NCBI GenBank assembly: GCA_026390595.1 | Contig: JAPLFQ010000021.1 | Span: 124,001 to 188,000 of the forward strand | Length of the DNA stretch: 64,000 bases | Direction: 5' to 3' | DNA from: Ignavibacteriales bacterium | GTDB lineage: Bacteria > Bacteroidota > Ignavibacteria > UBA10030 | Shown: piece after piece, positions 43,487 to 52,788 of the stretch | How positions within the stretch are numbered: the first letter of the stretch is position 1 | Layout: each line of letters begins with the position of its first letter | Notes under the pieces: generated by a model | Seen by the model: only the letters and a program-made list of their open reading frames with translations | What the model was told of the DNA's origin: nothing | The model's database searches: none | Program-made: the position numbers and the translations under genes

Positions 43487-46198
43487 ATGAAAACCGCAAC
43501 CATCACGTTGGTGATCCTTATGAGCACGGCGATACTTCAAACTCCCTCCAGAGCGCAGCTCAAACTTACCTCACTCAAGTGTGAATTCCTGACAGATCCT
43601 CTGAGTGTAGATGTCGCAAATCCGCGACTGAGCTGGACCATTGAATCCAGAGATCGGGGAGTAGCACAGACGGCGTACGAAGTTCTTGTCTCCAGCAGCA
43701 AGGAACTGCTCGACAAGGAGACGGGGGATCTCTGGCAAACCGGAAAGGTCGCCAGCGACCGATCCATTCACGTCATGTATAGTGGAAAAGCTCTGGCGTC
43801 CCGGACGATATGCTACTGGAAAGTGCGAATCTGGGACAACCACGGCAATGCATCGGCATACTCCAGAGCGGCGATGTGGAAAATGGGGCTCCTTTCCAAA
43901 ACGGATTGGAAAGCGCAATGGATTGGCCTCCCGGCGGATACGTCTCTCGAGCTGCGTCCCGCTCCTTATGTGAGAAAAGAGTTTGGCGTTACCAGGGCAG
44001 TCCGGCAAGCCCAGCTGTACGTTACAGCTCGCGGGCTGTTCATTGCGAGCTTGAACGGGAGGCGCATTGGAAACGAGACGTTATCACCCGAATGGACTGA
44101 CTACAGCAAACGGATTCAGTACCTCACCTACGATGTGACGAACCAGGTCAAGGAGGGGACGAACTGCATCGGGATGATCATCGGTGATGGTTGGTTCAGG
44201 GGATTCGTCGGCTTCAGCAAAATTCCCAACAACTACGGGAAGCAGACCAGCGCTCTCCTCCAGCTTCACATCGAGTATGCTGACGGCACAGATCAGATTG
44301 TTTGTACCGACGCCAGCTGGAAGGGCACGTATGGGCCCCTCGCCTACTCCGACTTGCTGATGGGGGAACGGTACGACGCACGGAACGAACCGGAGGGATG
44401 GAACAGCTCAGGCTTCAAGGACAACCAATGGCAAAACGTCCTGGTCCTGCCCGCACCTTCTGCACCGTTGGTTGCACTGACCACCGAGCCGGTACGCATC
44501 GCTCACATCCTCAAACCCAAGAAAGTAACCCAGCCGAAAAAGGGAACGTTCGTATTCGATCTGGGTCAGAACATCGCAGGGTATTGTCTCCTCAAAGTCA
44601 AAGGACCCGCCGGCACGGAAGTAACACTCCGGCATGCCGAAGTTCTCAATCCCGACGGAACGATCTATACTGAAAACCTTCGAAGGGCTAAGGCAACGGA
44701 TGTCTATGTTCTCAAGGGAGGACGGGAGGAAGTCTTCGAACCACATTTCACCTTTCATGGTTTCCGCTACGTGGAAGTGACCGGATACCCGGGCAAGCCG
44801 TCAATCAGCGCGCTGCGCGGCTGCGCGATCAACACCGATCTTCCGACGGCGGGAAGCTTCACATGTTCAGATCCAATCATCAACCAGCTTCAAAGTAATA
44901 TCCTCTGGAGCCAACGCGGCAACTTCATCAGCATTCCGACCGATTGCCCGCAACGCGACGAAAGACTCGGCTGGATGGGAGACGCCCAAATCTTCGTACG
45001 GACTGCGTCATTCAACATGGACGTGGCCTCCTTCATGACAAAGTGGATGAATGACGTGGAAGATGCACAGTCGCCGCAGGGAGCATTCAAGGACACTTCA
45101 CCGTACATCCAGGGGAACGGCACAGACGGCGCACCTGGATGGGGAGATGCCGGTGTCATCGTTCCCTGGTACATGTATCGATGCTACGGAGACACGCGCA
45201 TCATCGAAGGACATTACGAGGCCATGAACCGCTGGATGAAGTACCTGGCGGATTCGAACGCCGATCACATCAGGAACACGCTCCGCAACAACGACTACGG
45301 GGACTGGCTCTCGATCGATGCTGAGACGCCCAAAGATCTTCTGGCGACAGCGTTCTGGGCGTACGACGCAAAGCTTATGTCAGACATGGCGGGCGCAATC
45401 GGACGATCCGATGACCAGCGGAAGCATCTCGAGCTTTTCAACGTCATCAAGGGAGCGTTTCAGAAGAAGTACATCGGAGCGGAGGGGAATGTTTTTGGGG
45501 AGACCCAGACGGGTTACGTGCTCAGCCTTGCTTTCGATCTCATCCCCGACAATCTTCGCGAACGCGCTGTGCAGTTGCTCGTCGACGATATCAAGAAGAA
45601 AAACGGCCACCTTTCCACGGGTTTCATCGGCGTGAAGTACCTGAATCCGGTGCTCTCAGACAACGGACACCTTGACCTGGCGTATCGGCTCCTTTTCAAC
45701 AAGACGTTCCCCTCGTGGGGATATCCAATCCTGAACGGGGCGACGACAATTTGGGAACGATGGGACGGATGGACAAAGGAGAAGGGATTTCAGGATGCAG
45801 GCATGAACTCGTTCAACCATTATTCGATGGGGTCCGTCGGCGAGTGGCTCTTCAGGTACGTCGCTGGAATCGACCTCCATCCCGACGCTGTGGCATACAA
45901 GAAGATGATCATACATCCTCGGCCGAACCGTGGGCTGAAATTCGCCAACGCGGAATACGTGTCGATCTATGGACTCATCAGGAGCGGATGGAAGCTCACC
46001 GCACGAAAGATCAACCTGGATGTTGTCATTCCTGCTAACGCGACATCAATTGTCTACGTCCCGACTTCGAACCCGAAATCCGTCCGTGAGACCGGGAGCA
46101 CCAAAGTGTCGGAGGTCAAGTTTCTGAGAGAGGAAGCTGGCTGCGCGGTTTTTGAAATCGGGTCGGGCACGTACAAGTTCGAGGCGGACTGGAAGTAG
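43487..46198 (+). CDS. GH78 alpha-L-rhamnosidase, secreted
   Basis: The 903-residue enzyme has a signal peptide (TLVILMSTAILQTPSRAQ) and the full GH78 arrangement: an N-terminal Ig-like domain (LKCEFLTDPLSVDVANPRLSW), two sugar-binding sandwiches (LYVTARGLFIASLNGRRIG, IIGDGWFRGF), an (alpha/alpha)6 barrel and a C-terminal sandwich. The catalytic Glu region is DCPQRDERLGWMGDAQIF, and TIWERWDGW is the second conserved block. I chose the ATG at 43487, with GAGG upstream; TTG 43463 and ATG 43469 are alternatives. It would remove terminal rhamnose from plant-type glycans or glycosides. It has its own promoter and terminator. Confidence 0.95.
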   Translation: MKTATITLVILMSTAILQTPSRAQLKLTSLKCEFLTDPLSVDVANPRLSWTIESRDRGVAQTAYEVLVSSSKELLDKETGDLWQTGKVASDRSIHVMYSGKALASRTICYWKVRIWDNHGNASAYSRAAMWKMGLLSKTDWKAQWIGLPADTSLELRPAPYVRKEFGVTRAVRQAQLYVTARGLFIASLNGRRIGNETLSPEWTDYSKRIQYLTYDVTNQVKEGTNCIGMIIGDGWFRGFVGFSKIPNNYGKQTSALLQLHIEYADGTDQIVCTDASWKGTYGPLAYSDLLMGERYDARNEPEGWNSSGFKDNQWQNVLVLPAPSAPLVALTTEPVRIAHILKPKKVTQPKKGTFVFDLGQNIAGYCLLKVKGPAGTEVTLRHAEVLNPDGTIYTENLRRAKATDVYVLKGGREEVFEPHFTFHGFRYVEVTGYPGKPSISALRGCAINTDLPTAGSFTCSDPIINQLQSNILWSQRGNFISIPTDCPQRDERLGWMGDAQIFVRTASFNMDVASFMTKWMNDVEDAQSPQGAFKDTSPYIQGNGTDGAPGWGDAGVIVPWYMYRCYGDTRIIEGHYEAMNRWMKYLADSNADHIRNTLRNNDYGDWLSIDAETPKDLLATAFWAYDAKLMSDMAGAIGRSDDQRKHLELFNVIKGAFQKKYIGAEGNVFGETQTGYVLSLAFDLIPDNLRERAVQLLVDDIKKKNGHLSTGFIGVKYLNPVLSDNGHLDLAYRLLFNKTFPSWGYPILNGATTIWERWDGWTKEKGFQDAGMNSFNHYSMGSVGEWLFRYVAGIDLHPDAVAYKKMIIHPRPNRGLKFANAEYVSIYGLIRSGWKLTARKINLDVVIPANATSIVYVPTSNPKSVRETGSTKVSEVKFLREEAGCAVFEIGSGTYKFEADWK

Positions 46199-46232
46199 CA
46201 GTTATCAACTTGGAGCCTCAATACGAAGATCG

Positions 46233-46265
46233 ACCGCCCCCGGGCCGCAATCGGCCGGGGGCGGT
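46233..46265. terminator. GC-rich hairpin between convergent GH78 and MFS genes
   Basis: ACCGCCCCCGGGCCG at 46233-46247 pairs with CGGCCGGGGGCGGT at 46252-46265 around a CAAT loop, with one bulged G. It is followed by TTCGCTTT on the plus side. Its place between two 3' ends suggests it ends both transcripts. Confidence 0.8.
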
Positions 46266-46313
46266 TCGCTTTCCGGCGTCCCGCCTGAATCGATTGCCGC
46301 TTCAGAACGCAGA

Positions 46314-47603
46314 CTACTTGTCAACGACCGAACCAGCCATACGACCCATATCCCTTCCAAAGAGCGCGAAATAGATCGTGCCTGCCACACCGAACCCGAA
46401 CGCAACGAAGAGATTCAGTGACGGGGATGCAATTGAGTTGAAGAAAGGCAAGAGAGAGCGTCCGACTCCGAAGGTATCAACCACGAGTTGCATCGTCGAC
46501 GCATCCCACAGTATCGCCCCTCCAAAGGCAGCGAGGGACACAATGGTATCGCGAATAAGGTAGTATAGACCGAACGTTGCCGCCTTCCTTCCCTCAGGAG
46601 CCAGGTCCATGATCAGCGCCTTCCGGGTTGGCTCGCCAAATTCCTTGAGTCCCCGGATCACGAACGCAAGAATCATGATCCAGAATGAATGGGCGACCAG
46701 CAGCACAAGGGGGAACAATGTGAAGAACATGAACGTGATGACCACAAAAGGCTTCTTTGTGGTTTTGTCAGCCAGGTAGGCGACAGGAACATAGACGAGC
46801 ATTGCGGTCGCCATTTCAATTGTCGTCAGCAGACCGAATTGCAGTGGAGTGATCTTGTTGAGGCTGACGCACCAGATGACCACAAAGGCATATGGGATCT
46901 GCTCACAGAATCTGATGAGGATATCCGACACGAGGAGCTTTCGCAGCGTCGGGCTTAACAAATGTAATCCGTTCGTCAGAGATATTTTTTTCTCGCCTGC
47001 ATCCTTCCTCTCCTCCCCAATCATCACCTGCTGAAGCACGAGCGAGACTCCGGCGAGGACGAACGCGACGGACAGCGCGATGCGCACGCCCAGCGTTTCA
47101 CCGAACGCCCCTATGAGCACGCCGCCAATGATCGGCCCTAACGCCATCGGGATGCGGCGCACCATCGAATGAAGCGATACTCCCATTGTCCGCTTGCTCT
47201 TCGGCAGAACAGTTGCCACCAGGTCCATCGTTGCCGGCAACGAGATCGCTGTCCACGACACAAACAGGACCGCACCGGCGATGACGGCCTGCCACGAGGG
47301 GAATATGATCACGATGGCGTACCCGGCCATGGCAATCACATTAAACAGCATCAGTGCTCTCTTGTATCCCAGCCGATCACTCGCATACCCCCCGGGATAG
47401 GAATATAACGCACCCAGAAGGTTGTCCAGACCATTCAACAATCCGACCGAGAAGGCTCCGCCTCCCAGTGCAACAAGGTAGAGGGGCAGAAACCGCTCGG
47501 CCATGTGTTCCCCGAGCCCCACCAGCACTACCATGCTGAGCAATCCGACGAGGTCTTTCTTCAGACCAAGGAATTCTATTATCCTGTTTCGGTTTTCTGT
47601 CAT
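46314..47603 (-). CDS. MFS transporter
   Basis: The 429-residue membrane protein has twelve hydrophobic segments and MFS signatures such as GGYASDRLGYKRAL and YLADKTTKKP. It resembles general drug or metabolite carriers of this superfamily rather than sugar porters, because PESPR and PETKG motifs are absent. The substrate cannot be read. There is no clear Shine-Dalgarno sequence before the ATG at 47603. It faces the rhamnosidase gene across a GC-rich hairpin. Confidence 0.88.
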   Translation of the reverse strand: MTENRNRIIEFLGLKKDLVGLLSMVVLVGLGEHMAERFLPLYLVALGGGAFSVGLLNGLDNLLGALYSYPGGYASDRLGYKRALMLFNVIAMAGYAIVIIFPSWQAVIAGAVLFVSWTAISLPATMDLVATVLPKSKRTMGVSLHSMVRRIPMALGPIIGGVLIGAFGETLGVRIALSVAFVLAGVSLVLQQVMIGEERKDAGEKKISLTNGLHLLSPTLRKLLVSDILIRFCEQIPYAFVVIWCVSLNKITPLQFGLLTTIEMATAMLVYVPVAYLADKTTKKPFVVITFMFFTLFPLVLLVAHSFWIMILAFVIRGLKEFGEPTRKALIMDLAPEGRKAATFGLYYLIRDTIVSLAAFGGAILWDASTMQLVVDTFGVGRSLLPFFNSIASPSLNLFVAFGFGVAGTIYFALFGRDMGRMAGSVVDK

Positions 47604-47738
47604 GTGAGTTCGGATAACTTGTTTTGACCCGGGCCTGTGGCTTCATCACCATTGTACGACAAATCATGGAAGAATTCTTCCACCACGTAATGGTCGAACC
47701 CGGCATGGTGACGCTATTTGGGACCACCGGAAGGCGGG

Positions 47739-48119
47739 CTAAGCAGCCACGGATGTTTTGCTGAAGTCGAGGATCTTTTGATGAATGAATTCGGATATGA
47801 ACGGATCGATCTCTTTGCTTTCATCAAGGAAGCGCCGGTCGATAGAGCGGACGTCGAACATGCCGTCGGGCAGGAGCACGGGGGTCGACTTGCTCTTCCC
47901 GGGTCTGTTCTCACCATCATCCACGCGTTGATGATAGTAGATGGATGGGTACATCCACGTAAGCGCATGTTCATCGCGCGGTTTCCCGTAGCATAGCTGG
48001 AAACTCACAATCGTTTTCGATTCCTCAACCCAAACGAACAGATCGAAAAAGGAATCCCCGAACCATCGTTTCGTGAGATATCCTTCTCGGATTCCGGGCT
48101 TGTTCCACTCTGCCAGCAT
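47739..48119 (-). CDS. Conserved small protein of unknown function
   Basis: I do not recognise a named family in this 126-residue soluble protein. It begins MLAEWNKPGIREGYLTKRWF and ends with a charged helix (FISEFIHQKILDFSKT). Aromatic strands in the first half (FFDLFVWVEESKTIVSFQLCY) suggest a small alpha/beta fold. I chose the ATG at 48119 because GGAGG lies five bases upstream; the frame is open to 48221. No signal peptide. The region up to the next gene is empty. Confidence 0.65.
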   Translation of the reverse strand: MLAEWNKPGIREGYLTKRWFGDSFFDLFVWVEESKTIVSFQLCYGKPRDEHALTWMYPSIYYHQRVDDGENRPGKSKSTPVLLPDGMFDVRSIDRRFLDESKEIDPFISEFIHQKILDFSKTSVAA

Positions 48120-48429
48120 ACCCCCTCCATTGCTACGATGCAGTAGTTCGCTGCCGCCCCTCAATGACACTTCACTACAAAAATGGGGGTGGCTGAGGAA
48201 AAGAATGGTGACAGCAATCACTTGTGGAAGGTTGAGGTGTCTGAGGAGGGAGATATCCTGCGAGAATCAGTTTCTACGAAAACATTTTCCACGAATTGTT
48301 GCATCCGTTAGAGAATAGCTCGTCCGATCGTGGTGACGTGCAGCACCCGCTCCTGTCGATACCGCTCAAATGAGTGCCTGCAAATCAAACTGCGCAATTG
48401 ACATACACCTCAGCACGGCTTTCACGACT
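48120..48429. other. Gene-free stretch
   Basis: About 310 bases between the unknown gene and the VOC gene. I see no coding frame, hairpin, repeat or promoter that stands out. Confidence 0.4.
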
Positions 48430-48834
48430 TCACGTTTTCCGAATTCCAGCGCTTGCTGACGGTTCGAACTCTGCCAATGACAGCGTGTTGCCATCGGGGT
48501 CGCTGAACCAGGCAACGCGAGCACCAGACGGTGACGTCCAGATACCGAACTCATCCTGTTCGAATCCCTCATAGCGGTTGAACTTGACACCCCGGCTAGC
48601 AAGTTCCTGAATGGATCGGCGAATATCCGGCACAATCCATCCAAGAACAGTATAACCCGCGGGCTGAAGTTCCCTGACAATGGCGACGCGGAGTTTCGTA
48701 CCCCCTGCATTGAACATTAGCGCAAATCCATCCTCGCTGAGGAGCGAAAGCTCCAGCACATTGGCGTAGAATTCCTTTGCACGGGCCGGCATCGTCGTCG
48801 CCACGAACGCGACGATTGGCATGGATTTTAGCAT
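48430..48834 (-). CDS. VOC-family protein (glyoxalase/bleomycin-resistance fold)
   Basis: The 134-residue protein has the paired beta-alpha-beta-beta-beta modules of the vicinal oxygen chelate fold: MPIVAFVATTMPARAKEFYANVLELSLLSEDGFALMF in the first half and VTWFSDPDGN-like VAWFSDPDGNTLSLAEF at the end. The usual Glu metal ligand is present in LAEFE. The ATG at 48834 has GGAGG six bases upstream; the frame is open to 48915. Substrate unknown. Confidence 0.88.
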   Translation of the reverse strand: MLKSMPIVAFVATTMPARAKEFYANVLELSLLSEDGFALMFNAGGTKLRVAIVRELQPAGYTVLGWIVPDIRRSIQELASRGVKFNRYEGFEQDEFGIWTSPSGARVAWFSDPDGNTLSLAEFEPSASAGIRKT

Positions 48835-48932
48835 GTTTCCTCCGTCATAAGTGCCCCACAGAGCCAAAAGCAAGAGCGATACGTCGTTGGTGAAACCAAA
48901 ACCGTCAAGCTGCACACCAGCAATCGGCCCTG

Positions 48933-49507
48933 TCAGTTCATGATGGTTTTTTCAATTCGTCGATCGGGAACAAGCCACATGATCGCAACGAGAACATAGA
49001 GTGCACATGACGCCCAAGGGGCCACAAAAGAGAGCATGATGGCAACTCCGTAGATAACCAACGATATCTGCCCCTTGAAGTCGCCTCCAAGCGCAGCTGC
49101 AAGCAGAGAGTCTTCACCATGGGCTGCAATGAGAACCTTCGTCAGTATAAAGTAGGCAATAGCAGAAAAGAGCAGGACAAACCCGTTAAGGCGACTGGCC
49201 ACGGAGCAAAATGGTTTTCCCCCATCCATGTCGTGACGAACGGTGTGAGCGACAGCCAGAAGAGCAAATGGAGGTTTGCCCAAAGCACACGACCATCAAC
49301 ATGTTTTATCGCCTGAAGCAGGTGATGATGGTTGCTCCAGTAGATTCCGAGGAAGACAAAACTGAGAGCATAGCTGAGGAAGACCGGCAACAAGGGAGTG
49401 AGCGAAGCGAGGTCCGTCCCTGTCGGCGGCCGAAGTTCCAGAACCATGATGGTGATGATGACGGCGATGACACCATCACTGAACGCTTCCGTGCGGCCTT
49501 TGGTCAT
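48933..49507 (-). pseudogene. TMEM175-like potassium channel gene broken by a frameshift
   Basis: The first half (from ATG 49507) reads RTEAFSDGVIAVIITIMVLEL, the TMEM175 signature, and continues to WPVALTG before a stop at 49142. The second half continues in another frame as GFVLLFSAIAYFIL to the end at 48933. The two halves fit one protein of about 190 residues with six membrane segments. One missing base near 49186 (a T in the sense strand, giving VALYGFVLL) would restore it. It is either a true pseudogene or a sequencing error. The channel family conducts potassium. Confidence 0.85.
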
Positions 49508-49516
49508 AGGGGTTTT

Positions 49517-49544
49517 CGGTTCACGGTTTACGGTTTGCGGTTTC
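49517..49544. repeat. Four tandem heptamers CGGTTNN
   Basis: CGGTTCA, CGGTTTA, CGGTTTG and CGGTTTC follow one another directly between the TMEM175 and GNAT genes. This is a simple-sequence tract just upstream of the channel gene start. Confidence 0.75.
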
Positions 49545-49559
49545 CGTTCTTCATTCCCC

Positions 49560-50015
49560 TCACAACTTCTTCTCGTAGCACAGACTGAACGGATTGCCCA
49601 CATACTCTCCGTAAGCGGGAATTTGCAGGTAACCAGACGATACATAAAGTCCGATTGACTCAGGCTGTTCGGTGCCAGTTTCGAGCCGGATCACTCTATA
49701 TCCTGAGGTTTGAGCTGTCTTTTCAAGAAACTCTAACAGCTTCCGGGCGTAACCCCGCCCGCGGAATTCTCGCCTCACATACATGCGTTTTACTTCAGTC
49801 ATCTCAGAATCAAGCGGACGGAGCGCCCCGCACCCAACCGGTTCGCCCTCGTGGTACATGACAACAAATATGAGCTTGGATTCTCTGACATCTTCCGGAT
49901 GCAGACCATGAATCCATTGCCCGGGATACCGGGAACCCAGATCGGCATCCAATTCTTGTATCAGCGCCAAAGCTATTTCGCTGTCCGGTCGATCGAATGA
50001 AAACGTAACGGACAT
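49560..50015 (-). CDS. GNAT-family N-acetyltransferase
   Basis: The 151-residue protein has the acetyl-CoA-binding signature VRREFRGRGYARKLLEFLE and the preceding strand MTEVKRMYV. The end (LETGTEQPESIGLYVSSGYLQIPAYGEY) matches the usual GNAT closing strands. The acceptor is unknown. It begins at the ATG at 50015 with a weak AGGG upstream. It stands in a minus-strand row of single small genes. Confidence 0.92.
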   Translation of the reverse strand: MSVTFSFDRPDSEIALALIQELDADLGSRYPGQWIHGLHPEDVRESKLIFVVMYHEGEPVGCGALRPLDSEMTEVKRMYVRREFRGRGYARKLLEFLEKTAQTSGYRVIRLETGTEQPESIGLYVSSGYLQIPAYGEYVGNPFSLCYEKKL

Positions 50016-50112
50016 AATCCCTGCGTTGAAGTTACAGCGTCACTGTTCCTTGCGCGCGACGGGTCACGTGCAAGATTGATGGAGTGGCGCACCCGTAGTT
50101 CCACCTACAGCC

Positions 50113-51018
50113 TTATCTATGCTTGATAAACGTTCCATTCTGCAACTCGACAAATGCCTGCCGGAGTTCTTCTTCCGTGTTCATGACGATCGGGCCGTAC
50201 CATGCAACAGGCTCATCGATTGGTTTGCCCGACACGAGCAGAAATCGAATCCCTTTCTCTCCCGCATGCACAGTCACTTCGTCCCCTCGGTCGAAAAGAA
50301 CCATGGATCGGTTTCCGGTTTTGTCAGGCACAGTCGCACCGCCGGCACCGACCTGTTCTGTCATAACTGCCCCCGGGGCTGAGGCGTCGCGGAATGTCCC
50401 GTCCCCTTCAAAGATGTAGGCAAATGCATGTCGTGTTGTCTCAACGGGAAGTGTCTTCCGTCGACCCGGCGGCACCCAGACATCAAGGTACCGCGGATCA
50501 GCCGCGATGCCCGCTACCGGACCTTTCTTTCCCCAGAACTCCCCGCACACAACACGCACCACAGTGCCGTCATCATCTCCGACTTCCGGTATTTCGGATG
50601 ATGGGACATCCTGATAGCGTGGATCTGTCATCTTGAGAGACCGCGGCAGGTTTGCCCAAAGCTGGAATCCGTGCATCCTCCCGCTCGGATCTCCCTTCGG
50701 CATCTCCTGGTGAAGAATTCCACTCCCGGCAGTCATCCATTGAACATCGCCTGATCCCAAGGTGCCCTTGTTTCCAAGGCTGTCTCCGTGGTCCACCGTG
50801 CCCGCGAGCACGTAGGTTATCGTCTCGATCCCCCGATGCGGGTGCCATGGGAAACCAGCGAGGTAATCTTCCGGGCTTTCGTTACGAAAATCATCGAACA
50901 GAAGGAACGGGTCGAAATCTTTCGTGTTGCCGAATCCAAATGCACGGCGCAGGTGCACACCGGCGCCTTCGATCGTCGGTTGAGCTTCAATAATTCGCTT
51001 GATTGGTCTGATAGACAT
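50113..51018 (-). CDS. Pirin-family protein
   Basis: The 301-residue bicupin has the pirin metal site in the N-terminal cupin: His in FPWHPHRGIETITYVLAG and DHGDSLG, then WMTAGSGILHQEMP. The C-terminal cupin (RHAFAYIFEGDG, VLFDRGDEVTVHAG) is complete. Pirins are iron proteins; some have quercetinase activity. The ATG at 51018 has GGAGG six bases upstream; the frame is open back to 51120. Confidence 0.94.
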   Translation of the reverse strand: MSIRPIKRIIEAQPTIEGAGVHLRRAFGFGNTKDFDPFLLFDDFRNESPEDYLAGFPWHPHRGIETITYVLAGTVDHGDSLGNKGTLGSGDVQWMTAGSGILHQEMPKGDPSGRMHGFQLWANLPRSLKMTDPRYQDVPSSEIPEVGDDDGTVVRVVCGEFWGKKGPVAGIAADPRYLDVWVPPGRRKTLPVETTRHAFAYIFEGDGTFRDASAPGAVMTEQVGAGGATVPDKTGNRSMVLFDRGDEVTVHAGEKGIRFLLVSGKPIDEPVAWYGPIVMNTEEELRQAFVELQNGTFIKHR

Positions 51019-51136
51019 TATTCCTCCAACGGTAATAGCCACACGGCGCACAGGCCGCTTGAGCCCATTATGTAAACGTCCTTTTCGAAGGTTTAGTTTC
51101 CTGAGGTCCCTCTCCCCCATGCGAGCCTCACAGCGT

Positions 51137-51460
51137 TTAGCTCAGAATCTTCGTCAGGTAGAGGCCGAGTATAATAGCGAGGATGACGCTGAAGATTTAT
51201 TTGTTGTACTGAGCGATGATTTTAGGGAGGTAAATGTCGAAGTTCGGAGAAGTCTCATCAGTGTGACGCCGGGCTATTCCTGTCAGCGGGCATTGCCATG
51301 AATTTGCCACGATGATGACGATTTCCAGACTGATGAGAATTACGGCGACGTAGAAGAGAGAATCGAAATTCATCATAACGACGCAGTATCCGATGTAGAA
51401 TACCGACATCGCCATGACGAGCCAGATAAGGGTGTGGAGAGATTTGATGAGGTTGAGCAT
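51137..51460 (-). pseudogene. Small membrane protein interrupted by an in-frame stop
   Basis: From ATG 51460 the frame encodes two membrane segments and then CPLTGIARRHTDETSPNFDIYLPKIIAQYNK before a TAA at 51197-51199. The same frame continues without a gap as IFSVILAIILGLYLTKILS and ends at 51137, adding a third hydrophobic segment. Related small proteins that I recall continue past this point with such a segment. The stop therefore looks like a nonsense change (for example AAA to TAA). A truncated but working product cannot be excluded. Function unknown. Confidence 0.7.
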
Positions 51461-51500
51461 CGAGCTTGTCCTGTATCTCGCAAACCCAATCTGCGACGAG

Positions 51501-52643
51501 CTACTTCAAGATGCCGAGCTTCTGCGCATCGTCCGACAGGTAGGTCGCCGAACGTTCGGTGTATACGGCTGCATTGGAAGAGATAACATCCGGATAGCTC
51601 CCTTTCTTCCATTCGATGCTCATTTTCGCGCGGCCTCCGGCTTCATCGATCTTGTAGAGGCCGTAGTACGTCCCGTCGAGCTGAACGTTGCCGGTGAGTG
51701 CAAAGATGATCTTACCCGGTCCATCGCCTGGGGTCCACGAACCGGTGCCATTTTTCTTGTTGCCCGGCTTGGACCAATCATAGTCCATCACCTCAAACTT
51801 GTGAAATTGGCCGTACTGATTCGTCACGTCAAAGATCGCCATGACATCGTAATATAAAGGATCCGGGACGTTCCAGCCCTTGTTCGACAAGATCCACTCG
51901 CCGGCAACACTGCCGGGATGGTCTTTGTGATACAGCATCTTGTTGGTCAGGTACGGCTCCCAGGGCCGGCTATTCCCCATCGCTTTGCCAGCCTTGAAGT
52001 AGGGATCGACGACGTTGGAGATATGGCGGGCGATCACCGCGGCCTTGACGTCGTCCCTGAGGTAGTCGAAAGGAGATACCATCGACCCGACGTCTGATCG
52101 TTCTCCGTCGCTCCGGTTCTGATCATACAGCATGAACTCGGCGCTTGGCCCGGTCGCGACACGGTCGCCTTGCCTGACCTTGTCCCCCAACTTGACCAGC
52201 ATGACCTCGACATCGAGGTGTTTGCCGACAAGGCCCTGACCGTAGTCGATCGTGATGAAGTATTCATGTTTGCCATCGCCGCGATCCCCCGTGTCGTCGA
52301 TGCGGGTGACCGTACCATCCGCCCAGCTCGTGATCGGCGTACCAGCGATAATCGGGATCCAGATGTGGTTCAAGCCTTCCACATGGCCGCCTTCGTGGGC
52401 ACCGTATGCTCCGAAACCGCCCCCCGGTGCGAGCACGATACTTCCGAGCGGCACCGGCAGGTTCAATCGAACGGGTGAACCCCATGCCGGAACCGGTTGC
52501 GTCCATGCACTGTCGACCCATGTCACCGGCCGTACTTCCATTGGGCCGTCACTGCCGGTGCTGTTGCTGCACCCACTCATGCCCGCGACGAGCAACACTG
52601 CAGAAATGGTCCGTTCAATAATGTTCAGGCGTCTATGGATCAA
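51501..52643 (-). CDS. Lipoprotein with a M23/LytM-like domain, function unknown
   Basis: A lipobox-like sequence (LLVAGMSGC) near the N-terminus predicts a lipid anchor. The middle (TPITSWADGTVTRI, GLVGKHLDVEVMLVKLGDKVRQGDRVA) resembles the LytM/M23 peptidase fold, with His in GKHLD; I do not see the full zinc site. The C-terminal half is not recognised. I chose a TTG start at 52643 because GGGAG lies six bases upstream and a signal sequence follows; a GTG at 52703 is the alternative. About 380 residues. It begins 145 bases after the DUF1579-like gene. Confidence 0.6.
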   Translation of the reverse strand: MIHRRLNIIERTISAVLLVAGMSGCSNSTGSDGPMEVRPVTWVDSAWTQPVPAWGSPVRLNLPVPLGSIVLAPGGGFGAYGAHEGGHVEGLNHIWIPIIAGTPITSWADGTVTRIDDTGDRGDGKHEYFITIDYGQGLVGKHLDVEVMLVKLGDKVRQGDRVATGPSAEFMLYDQNRSDGERSDVGSMVSPFDYLRDDVKAAVIARHISNVVDPYFKAGKAMGNSRPWEPYLTNKMLYHKDHPGSVAGEWILSNKGWNVPDPLYYDVMAIFDVTNQYGQFHKFEVMDYDWSKPGNKKNGTGSWTPGDGPGKIIFALTGNVQLDGTYYGLYKIDEAGGRAKMSIEWKKGSYPDVISSNAAVYTERSATYLSDDAQKLGILK

Positions 52644-52788
52644 CAGGTTCTCCCATTCATCTTGTTGCCTATTTCCTGGATTAGATCCCTTCGCGACATT
52701 CACGGAGTGATCTTTGCCTGTGGACTTTGGTCAGATGAGCAATGGAATGCGGGCTCAGGAGCGTGGCGAGCTTCCCACAGTTTGCAGA

